Positions 51,829 through 58,164 of a DNA stretch of 64,000 bases are shown piece after piece. The DNA is from an uncultured Ruminococcus sp. (GTDB lineage Bacteria > Bacillota > Clostridia > Oscillospirales > Ruminococcaceae). The position numbers and the translations under genes were made by a program. Where the stretch lies: positions 1 through 64,000 of the forward strand of contig UQPZ01000003.1 in the NCBI GenBank assembly GCA_900543145.1, written 5' to 3'. How positions within the stretch are numbered: the stretch's first letter is position 1; each line of letters begins with the position of its first letter. The notes under the pieces were generated by a model. That model was not told the origin of the DNA. It searched no databases and saw only the letters and a list, made by a program, of their open reading frames with translations.

Positions 51829-52218
51829 ATGAAGTGTCCATACTGCGGCGCTGAAACAAAAGCCGGAAAATGCGAGTACTGCGGAAGCAAAATAGAAGCT
51901 CCGAAAACAGAAGTTCAGACTGCAACGCCGAACGGTGTTCCCAACATAATAATCAATATCAACGGCGAAGGCTTACAGCCGACCGCTGAAACAAAGTCAG
52001 AACCGCCCGTTTCCACAAAGAGCAAGGGAACTGCAATTTTTCTCTGCTGTCTTGTCTTTATCGGGTTAGGAGGACTGCACAGAATCTATGTAGGTAAAAA
52101 GGCAAGCGGACTGATCTATCTTCTGACTTTCGGACTTTTCTTCTTCGGAGCAGTAGCCGATCTTGTATCGCTCTCTCACGGAACGTTCAAAGACTCTGAC
52201 GGTCTGCCGCTTAAATAA
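51829..52218 (+). CDS. Zinc-ribbon TM2-domain membrane protein
   Basis: 129 residues. An amino zinc ribbon has two CxxC knuckles (Cys4/Cys7 and Cys15/Cys18: CPYCGAE and CEYCGSK). A flexible Pro/Thr-rich linker leads to a TM2 domain with two helices (about 65-82 and 92-115) and the family signature GLGGLHRIYVGKK then GLIYLLTFGLFF. Function of TM2 proteins in bacteria is poorly known. Single-gene unit ending at a bidirectional terminator. Confidence 0.8.
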   Translation: MKCPYCGAETKAGKCEYCGSKIEAPKTEVQTATPNGVPNIIININGEGLQPTAETKSEPPVSTKSKGTAIFLCCLVFIGLGGLHRIYVGKKASGLIYLLTFGLFFFGAVADLVSLSHGTFKDSDGLPLK

Positions 52219-52229
52219 TGTATATAAGA

Positions 52230-52267
52230 AAAACAGTATCATGCGTAAAAATGCATGATACTGTTTT
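52230..52267. terminator. Bidirectional terminator (TM2 gene / hydEGF operon)
   Basis: AAAACAGTATCATGC (52230-52244) and GCATGATACTGTTTT (52253-52267) form a perfect 15-bp stem between convergent genes. Confidence 0.92.
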
Positions 52268-52275
52268 CAGTTATG

Positions 52276-53484
52276 TCAGCTTTTTCCGAATACCGCTTCT
52301 GAAATCTCAGGAAATATCTCCAGACTTCGCTTCAGTATACCGTTCATATAAGCTATTGCCGTACCGTAGTTTGTTATCTGAACTCCCGCATCAGCAGCGC
52401 ATTTTATACGGTATTTCATTTCCCTTTCGTTAAGCATACAGCCGCCGCAGTGAATAATAAGACTGTATTCAGAAAGCTCACAGGGAAACTCAGTTCCGCT
52501 TGTAAACTCAAAGTGTATATCCTTGCCGGTATACTTTTTTATCCAGCCGGGCAATTTTTCCGTTCCTATATCTCCGCACTGCCTGTGATGAGTACAGCCC
52601 TCCGAGATCAGCACAGTATCTCCGTCCCGAAGCTTTTCAAGCTGAGCCGCCCCTCTTGCCTGAACCTCCAGATCGCCTTTATGCCGTGAAAAAAGAATGG
52701 AAAATGATGTAAGACAAATGTCTTCGGGAGCGTCATTTGATACTCTTTTAAACGCCTGTGAATCTGTAATAATATAGCGGGGCTTTTTCTTCAGGCTGTC
52801 CAGAGTTTCCGTTAGCTCATGCTCCCGACATACTACTGCGGTACATCCGCATTCAAGCAGCTCTCTTATTACCTGCTGCTGAGGAAGGATAAGTCTTCCC
52901 TTGGGTGCGGAAGAATCAATAGGAACAACAAGCACAGCTAGGTCGTGCTTGTCTACCTTATCCGCTATAATAGGATATTCATCGGTATCCGACGGCTTCA
53001 GCCCTGCGATACGCTCTTTAAGCATATCTATATTTTCACCGGTTTTTGCGCTTACCGCTATTTTATCATTGCTGTCACATTTGACCTTTGCTTTATCGGA
53101 TTTATTGTATACTATCAGGTAGGGTATTTTTTTTGCTCTTATTTTTTCTAATATTTTATTATCCTCATCAGTTCTTCCCTCGGCAGAATCTATGACCAAT
53201 AATGCAATATCTGTTTTATTCAGCACCTGATAGGTCTTTTGTATTCTCAGCTGCCCAAGTTCACCCGCATCGTCAAGACCCGGAGTATCTATCATTACAA
53301 CAGGTCCCAGCGGCAGCAGCTCCATAGCCTTTGAAACCGGGTCTGTAGTCGTTCCGGCAATTTCGGAAACTATCGCCAGCTTCTGCCCTGTCAGCGCATT
53401 TATTACGCTTGATTTTCCGGCATTTCTACGACCGAAAATACCTATATGCACTCTGTCTGAGGACGGCGTTGCGTTAAGGCTCAT
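52276..53484 (-). CDS. hydF: [FeFe]-hydrogenase maturation GTPase HydF
   Basis: HydF is the scaffold that carries the di-iron subcluster and delivers it to apo-HydA. The 402 residues from ATG 53484 (AGGAGG upstream) have the GTPase domain (GRRNAGKSS 18-26, AGTTTDPVSKA, DTPGLDD), a dimerisation domain, and a carboxy cluster-binding domain with Cys/His ligands in SEGCTHHRQCGD and HCGGCMLN. It is the last gene of the TM1266-hydE-hydG-hydF operon. The hydrogenase itself is not in the window. Confidence 0.95.
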   Translation of the reverse strand: MSLNATPSSDRVHIGIFGRRNAGKSSVINALTGQKLAIVSEIAGTTTDPVSKAMELLPLGPVVMIDTPGLDDAGELGQLRIQKTYQVLNKTDIALLVIDSAEGRTDEDNKILEKIRAKKIPYLIVYNKSDKAKVKCDSNDKIAVSAKTGENIDMLKERIAGLKPSDTDEYPIIADKVDKHDLAVLVVPIDSSAPKGRLILPQQQVIRELLECGCTAVVCREHELTETLDSLKKKPRYIITDSQAFKRVSNDAPEDICLTSFSILFSRHKGDLEVQARGAAQLEKLRDGDTVLISEGCTHHRQCGDIGTEKLPGWIKKYTGKDIHFEFTSGTEFPCELSEYSLIIHCGGCMLNEREMKYRIKCAADAGVQITNYGTAIAYMNGILKRSLEIFPEISEAVFGKS

Positions 53485-53532
53485 AGTATGTTTCCTCCTG
53501 AAATGAAAGTACAATTATTCGGACTCGTAAAA

Positions 53533-54981
53533 TCAGAATCTGAAATCCCTTTTGCCGAGATGTATATTTTGAATGTATTCCTCAGCAAGTTTTCTCGCTT
53601 TATCGTTGGGTATCTTTACAAGCTCCTGCGCTATCAGTCTTTCGCCTATTTGCTTTGTTTCCGCAGAAGCATAGTCCTCCAGATACTCCTTCAATGTCAT
53701 CAGCGCATTCGGATGACAGCAGTTTTGTATCTGTCCTGTCTTGCAAAGGCTCATAAACCTATCGCCTGTTCTTCCTTCACGGTAGCAGGCGGTACAGAAC
53801 GACGGAATATAACCCAGCTCCATAAGCCACTTTACGACCTCGTCAAGAGAACGCTGATCGGAAACGTCAAACTGCTCGGTATCGTGAGGCCTTTCTTCAG
53901 AAGTATAGCCTGCATAGCCTCCTACCGATGTCCTAGAACCGCCTGATATCTGGGAAATTCCCAGACCGAGAACCTTGTCACGGCAGGTTTCGTTCTCACG
54001 GGTGGAAATTATCATTCCCGTATAAGGAACGGCTATTCTTATGCATGCGATAATTTTAGCAAAGGTATCGTCGTCAATACTGTTGTCGAATACGTCAGGA
54101 TCAATGTCGTCAGCGTGCTTAACCCTCGGAACGCTTATAGTATGAGGGCCTACGCCGTGAACAGCCTCAAGGTGCTCGGCATGCATAAGCAGTCCTGCAA
54201 ATTCATATTTATACAGTTCCAGACCGAACAGAACTCCCAGACCTACGTCATCAATTCCGCCGTCCATCGCCCTGTCCATAGCTTCCGTATGATAAGCATA
54301 ATCATGCTTAGGTCCTGCCGGATGAAGCGCTTCGTAGCTTTCCTTATGATATGTTTCCTGAAAAAGTATGTAGGTTCCTATTCCTGCTTCTTTAAGCTTC
54401 CTGTAATTTTCCACTGTAGTAGCAGCGATATTTACATTGACTCTTCGTATCGCTCCGTTTTTGTGCTTGATCTTATAAATTGTGTCAATACATTCAAGTA
54501 TATACTCCAACGGATTATTCTTAGGATCCTCTCCCGCTTCTATAGCAAGACGCTTGTGGCCCATATCCTGCAAAGCTATGACCTCCTGCTTCACCTCCTC
54601 CTGAGTAAGCTTTTTTCTTGCAATATGCTTGTTCTTGCAGTGATAAGGACAGTATACGCAGCTGTTTATACAATAGTTTGAAAGATAAAGAGGCGCAAAC
54701 ATAACTATTCTGTTGCCGTAAAAGGCCTGCTTTATCTCCCTTGCAAGCTCATACATTTTCTCAGTCATTTCAGGGATATCGCAGGCAAGCAGAACGCTTG
54801 CTTCACGGTGAGTCAGACCTGCGCATTCCACTCCGCGTCCAGTCTTTCTCGGTTTAGCCTTTTCAAGTATTCCCTCAATGAGCTCACGGTTATGCTTGTT
54901 TTTTTCAGCATAATCCAACGTTTCGAGAATTTCCTCATGATCAATGAATTCTTGTGCTTTTAATGATTTTGGATCGTACAT
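53533..54981 (-). CDS. hydG: [FeFe]-hydrogenase maturase HydG (tyrosine lyase)
   Basis: This radical SAM enzyme cleaves tyrosine to p-cresol and makes the CO and CN ligands of the H-cluster. The 482 residues have the SAM cluster motif CX3CX2C at Cys104, Cys108 and Cys111 (NYCINSCVYC). The carboxy cysteines CTACYREGRTGDRFMSLC bind the auxiliary dangler cluster. ThiH-like segments such as LLACDIPEMTEKMYELAREI support HydG rather than ThiH. Middle of the maturation operon. Confidence 0.95.
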   Translation of the reverse strand: MYDPKSLKAQEFIDHEEILETLDYAEKNKHNRELIEGILEKAKPRKTGRGVECAGLTHREASVLLACDIPEMTEKMYELAREIKQAFYGNRIVMFAPLYLSNYCINSCVYCPYHCKNKHIARKKLTQEEVKQEVIALQDMGHKRLAIEAGEDPKNNPLEYILECIDTIYKIKHKNGAIRRVNVNIAATTVENYRKLKEAGIGTYILFQETYHKESYEALHPAGPKHDYAYHTEAMDRAMDGGIDDVGLGVLFGLELYKYEFAGLLMHAEHLEAVHGVGPHTISVPRVKHADDIDPDVFDNSIDDDTFAKIIACIRIAVPYTGMIISTRENETCRDKVLGLGISQISGGSRTSVGGYAGYTSEERPHDTEQFDVSDQRSLDEVVKWLMELGYIPSFCTACYREGRTGDRFMSLCKTGQIQNCCHPNALMTLKEYLEDYASAETKQIGERLIAQELVKIPNDKARKLAEEYIQNIHLGKRDFRF

Positions 54982-55059
54982 ATCTATTCTTCTTTCTTAT
55001 AAAATTAATTTACTTAGTTTTTACCGTTATTTGTTTATCTTCCTTAAAACAGAAGCCGG

Positions 55060-56136
55060 TCAAACAAACCCGACAGCGTCTCCCCTATCAACAGCTATCC
55101 TGTACCCTATGCTTTCAATTCTCTTCTCCAAACATTTCCTGCATTGAGCGGATTCATCTCCGGTACATATTTTGTTGTCGTACAGCAGGTATTTTTTCCT
55201 TACAGAAACAGGTGATAAATTCGGCATTACTACGTTTGCTCCCGCTAGAATCCCCTTTTCCCTGCCCTCCGGATCAATCGTTCCCAGAGCGGTAGTGGAC
55301 GGGATCAGCGCCGACGGCAGAGTAAGCCTTATCAATCCCAGCATAAACAGCGTAAGCTCAAGTGAACCTGCTTTTTCGTTTCCGAAAGGAGTATCCTTGT
55401 GAGGGATAAACGGGCCTATACCGACCATATGCGGCTGAAGCTGCTTTATAAAAGCCATATCCTGCGCCAGATCTTCTGCCGTCTGATACGGAGAGCCTAC
55501 CATAAAACCTGTGCCGACCTGATAACCTATTTCCTTCAGATCATTCAGACAGCGCCGGCGGTTTTCGGCAGACAGCTCAGGAGGATGAAGCCTTGAATAG
55601 TGAGAATTATCAGCCGTTTCATGCCTGAGAAGGTATCTGTCAGCTCCTGCATCAAAATATGCCTGATAGCTTTCACGTGTTTTTTCCCCGATAGAAAGCG
55701 TTACTGCACAGCCGGGGTAAAGCGACTTGATCTCTGAAACAATACCGCATATCATATTGTCTGAATAAAATCCGTCCTCTCCGCCCTGAAGCACAAATGT
55801 GCGGAAGCCCAGCTTCCAGCCCTCTTTACAGCAGTCCAGAATTTCGGACTTATCAAGGCGGTATCTGTCTGCGGCGCTGTTGCTCCTGCGTATTCCGCAG
55901 TAAAAGCAGTCGTTTTTGCAGAAGTTTGTAAATTCTATCAGTCCTCTGATAAAAACGTTCTTCCCGTAATACTTTTCCCGAACCTCTCTTGCAAGAGAAA
56001 AAAGATATTCTGCCAAGCTCTCATTACGCTCCCTGATAAGAAAAGCATACTCCTCATCAGTAAGAAAAGAAGTTTTATAAAGCTTATCTATCAGTTCAAA
56101 AGACCTGCTTATAATAACTCCCCCTTTTAAGCGCAT
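55060..56136 (-). CDS. hydE: [FeFe]-hydrogenase maturase HydE
   Basis: This radical SAM enzyme is needed to build the H-cluster dithiolate bridge. The 358 residues have CX3CX2C at Cys73, Cys77 and Cys80 (NFCKNDCFYCGIRRSN), GEKTRESYQAYFDAGADRYLL, and a carboxy Cys set (CTGDESAQCRKCLE) that may bind a second cluster. ATG 56136 overlaps the end of the upstream TM1266-like gene by ten bases but lacks a ribosome site. A strong AAGGGGGAG lies just inside the frame with no canonical start after it, so coupling or a rare start codon is possible. Confidence 0.94.
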   Translation of the reverse strand: MRLKGGVIISRSFELIDKLYKTSFLTDEEYAFLIRERNESLAEYLFSLAREVREKYYGKNVFIRGLIEFTNFCKNDCFYCGIRRSNSAADRYRLDKSEILDCCKEGWKLGFRTFVLQGGEDGFYSDNMICGIVSEIKSLYPGCAVTLSIGEKTRESYQAYFDAGADRYLLRHETADNSHYSRLHPPELSAENRRRCLNDLKEIGYQVGTGFMVGSPYQTAEDLAQDMAFIKQLQPHMVGIGPFIPHKDTPFGNEKAGSLELTLFMLGLIRLTLPSALIPSTTALGTIDPEGREKGILAGANVVMPNLSPVSVRKKYLLYDNKICTGDESAQCRKCLEKRIESIGYRIAVDRGDAVGFV

Positions 56137-56378
56137 CCGCTTTTTGAATATATTGTTTTGGTCGATACGCCGTTAAGCTGTCCGAGCTTACCCGAAACTG
56201 TACTTATTATATCTGCAGGCGCGTCAAGCACTACGCTGATAACGCTCAGATTTTCCTTAGCGTGAGGAATACCCATTCTTCCGATTATATATTTACCGTA
56301 ATCGTGAAGAATCCCGTTTATCTTCAGCGCTGCGGAATTGTCCTCGACCATAATTCCAATAAGTGCGATTCTGTTCAT
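56127..56378 (-). CDS. TM1266-type iron-only hydrogenase system regulator
   Basis: An 83-residue protein of the TM1266 family, an ACT/NikR-carboxy-domain-like fold that accompanies hydEFG in Clostridia and Thermotoga. Visible are IALIGIMVEDN, INGILHDYGKYIIGRMGIPH and LSVISVVLDAPADIISTVSG. It has no DNA-binding domain of its own. First gene of the maturation operon, overlapping hydE by ten bases, with AAAGGA before the ATG. Confidence 0.88.
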   Translation of the reverse strand: MNRIALIGIMVEDNSAALKINGILHDYGKYIIGRMGIPHAKENLSVISVVLDAPADIISTVSGKLGQLNGVSTKTIYSKSGCA

Positions 56379-56390
56379 ACTTATCCTTTC

Positions 56391-56424
56391 AAAATAAAAA
56401 TCCCCGCCGTGAAAAGACAGGGAT
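56391..56424 (-). terminator. Attenuator-like hairpin in the hyd operon leader
   Basis: On the minus strand ATCCCTGTC and GGCGGGGAT form nine consecutive pairs (including G-U) around a seven-base loop, followed by TTTTTATTTT. It lies inside the leader, only a dozen bases ahead of the TM1266-like start, so it would end transcription before the operon unless prevented. A second hairpin GGCGGA/TCCGTC (56430-56445) lies just upstream. Confidence 0.65.
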
Positions 56425-56469
56425 ATACAGACGGACTTCTCCGCCGAATATTCATTTAAAGCCTTTTCC

Positions 56470-56521
56470 GTCAGAACTGATCTTTCGGTCAGAATAGTTT
56501 TAATTTGGTTTACAGTCAGAA
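56470..56521 (-). repeat. Three direct TTCTGAC repeats in the hyd leader
   Basis: TTCTGAC occurs at 56515-56521, 56488-56494 and 56470-56476 (minus strand), flanked by related bases, within the untranslated leader after the promoter. They could be protein sites or RNA sequence repeats read together with the downstream attenuator. Confidence 0.6.
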
Positions 56522-56547
56522 TACTCTTTCTGCTTACCGATGATTCT

Positions 56548-56576
56548 AGTATACTACGCTTTCAGCTTAATGTCAA
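56548..56576 (-). promoter_or_regulatory. Promoter of the hydEGF maturation operon
   Basis: On the minus strand TTGACA (56571-56576), a 17-base spacer and TATACT (56548-56553), predicting a leader of about 160 bases. Confidence 0.85.
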
Positions 56577-56624
56577 GAAATATTATTAAAACTGCACAAA
56601 TTATTGATACTTACAGAAAAAAGA

Positions 56625-57386
56625 CTAATTCGTACTTTTATGCGCTTTCAGTCTGTCTTTAAGACCTTCCATTATTATATTCTTAGCTTTCAGCGCAAGA
56701 GCCTTATCGGCGGGAGGAGTATCCCCCAGAGGATATTCAAGTCCCAGCTGTTCATACTTAGCCTTTCCCATTGTATGGTACGGCAGAACATCCAGCGCCT
56801 TCAGATTTTTAAGTCCTCCAAGAAACCAACCGAGTTGGTGAAGATATTTCTCGTTGTCTGTAATTCCGGGAACAACCACATGCCTTACCCAAAGCTCTAT
56901 CCCCTCGGAACATAAAAACTCAGCGAACGCCAGAATATTTTTATTGCCGTGACCGGTCAGCTTTTTATGCTCTTCATTATCTATATGCTTTATATCCAGC
57001 ATTACAAGGTCTGTAGCTTTCATAAGCCGCCTGAATTTTTCCACAACCTGTTCGTTTTCAGGCATAAAGGTAATTCCCGAGGTATCAAGACAGGTATGGA
57101 TCCCACGCCGTTTTGCCTTTTCAAAAAGCTCGGTAACAAAATCAAGCTGTAAAAGCGGTTCTCCTCCCGTACAGGTTATCCCGCCGTTTTTCATAAACTC
57201 CTTGTACGATTCATATTCCTCCAGAAGACTTTCTGCAGTCCTGCGCTCTCCCCTTCCGATCTCCCAGGTATCGGGATTATGGCAGTATTTACACCTCATG
57301 GGACAGCCCTGCATAAAAATAACGAATCTTATTCCCGGACCGTCTACCGTTCCGAAGCTCTCAGTCGAATGAATATAGCCTTCCAA
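56625..57386 (-). CDS. pflA: Pyruvate formate-lyase activating enzyme
   Basis: This radical SAM enzyme abstracts hydrogen from the PFL glycine to make the glycyl radical. The 253 residues have the amino start GYIHSTESFGTVDGPGIRFV, the cluster motif CX3CX2C at Cys28, Cys32 and Cys35 (CPMRCKYCHNPDTW), and GGEPLLQ plus DIKHIDNEEHKKLTG further on. Start TTG 57386 with GAGGC upstream. It has its own promoter (57421-57449) and is separated by a terminator from the glycyl-radical gene at 57503. Confidence 0.95.
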   Translation of the reverse strand: MEGYIHSTESFGTVDGPGIRFVIFMQGCPMRCKYCHNPDTWEIGRGERRTAESLLEEYESYKEFMKNGGITCTGGEPLLQLDFVTELFEKAKRRGIHTCLDTSGITFMPENEQVVEKFRRLMKATDLVMLDIKHIDNEEHKKLTGHGNKNILAFAEFLCSEGIELWVRHVVVPGITDNEKYLHQLGWFLGGLKNLKALDVLPYHTMGKAKYEQLGLEYPLGDTPPADKALALKAKNIIMEGLKDRLKAHKSTN

Positions 57387-57420
57387 TTATCAGCGCCTCG
57401 TTTCATAACCTTTTTATTTT

Positions 57421-57449
57421 AGTATACCATATTTGCTTAAAAAACACAA
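57421..57449 (-). promoter_or_regulatory. Promoter of pflA
   Basis: On the minus strand TTGTGT (57444-57449), 17 bases and TATACT (57421-57426), about 35 bases before the start. Confidence 0.65.
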
Positions 57450-57468
57450 CTGATAGATAAATATAAAA

Positions 57469-57490
57469 CGGGACGCTTTTACACGTCCCG
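57469..57490 (-). terminator. Terminator after the glycyl-radical gene
   Basis: CGGGACG (57469-57475) and CGTCCCG (57484-57490) form the stem, followed on the minus strand by TTTTATATTT. Confidence 0.7.
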
Positions 57491-57502
57491 CATTAAGTTA
57501 GG

Positions 57503-57754
57503 TCATATCTGATTATGGAAAGTCCTTGCAATAATATCGTCCTGCTGTTCTTTTGTCAGCTTTACAAAATTCACCGCATAACCAGATACCCTTACGGTAA
57601 GCTGCGGATATTTTTCAGGGTGCTTCTGAGCGTCTATAAGCGTTTCTCTTGTAAATACGTTTACGTTGAGGTGATGTCCGCCTTTTTCTACATATCCGTC
57701 AAGCAATTCAACCAGATTTTCAACCTGTTTTTCGTTGGGTTCAACATTTGCCAT
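57503..57754 (-). CDS. Stand-alone glycyl-radical domain of pyruvate formate-lyase
   Basis: 83 residues that align by eye with the last 80 of ordinary PFL: VENLVELLDGYVEKGGHHLN, then VNVFTRETLIDAQKHPEKYP, and the radical motif RVSGYAV (55-61, radical Gly58) followed by LTKEQQDDIIART. The adjacent 692-residue core lacks exactly this part. ATG 57754 has its own AGAAAGGA site, so it is an independent gene, not a simple frameshift. It is shorter than GrcA/YfiD (127 residues), which serves as a spare radical domain in E. coli. Here it is probably the obligate radical subunit and the target of PflA. Confidence 0.85.
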   Translation of the reverse strand: MANVEPNEKQVENLVELLDGYVEKGGHHLNVNVFTRETLIDAQKHPEKYPQLTVRVSGYAVNFVKLTKEQQDDIIARTFHNQI

Positions 57755-57951
57755 ATATATCTATCCTTTCTGAAGATCATTATTTGAAATAAGATAAGCC
57801 AAGAGCTATTCAACGGAAATCAACTTTAAGGTTTACAAGTATCAATCAATTTCAGTCTTGCCGAATGCATCAGAGTTACCTTTTGCCCGCCGTACGAATA
57901 TTCATAAAGATAATTTTATTCTAACTGAAATTTCAATTGATTTCCTTTGAG
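57755..57951. other. Spacer inside the split PFL locus
   Basis: About 200 AT-rich bases with no convincing gene or clear promoter. Read on the minus strand the frames do not preserve further PFL sequence that I can recognise. Confidence 0.4.
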
Positions 57952-58164
57952 CTATTCCTCGTCATCTGTCTTTTCGTTCGGCTGACAGCAGGCTCCCTTT
58001 GCGCCGCAGTCGTTGGAACGGAAGGTTTTTACCTTTATCCCCTCTTCCGTTTCGTCAGCGTTTATAGTAAGGTGTCCGTCACCGTTTTCCATAAGAAGAT
58101 CAATCATTTCTACAAGCTCGTCAAGCTCTCCGTTATCCTCGTCCTTTGTTACGTTATACCCCAT
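57952..58164 (-). CDS. Small Cys-tailed protein overlapping the end of pflB
   Basis: 70 residues from ATG 58164, which overlaps the pflB stop (ATGGGGTATAA), so it should be translationally coupled. Residues 13-35 (ELDELVEMIDLLMENGDGHL) resemble residues 10-29 of the stand-alone glycyl-radical protein (QVENLVELLDGYVEKGGHHL). There is no RVSGYA loop: instead the carboxy part is acidic with Cys53, Cys59 and Cys60 (NDCGAKGACC) and ends in TDDEE. It looks like a duplicated and rebuilt piece of the radical domain. It might hold or protect the core before the radical subunit docks, or bind metal; function is unknown. Confidence 0.7.
   Translation of the reverse strand: MGYNVTKDEDNGELDELVEMIDLLMENGDGHLTINADETEEGIKVKTFRSNDCGAKGACCQPNEKTDDEE

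Noticed and set aside
53533..54981. ThiH instead of HydG
   Set aside because: The operon with hydE, hydF and a TM1266-type gene, and the carboxy Cys motif, fit HydG.
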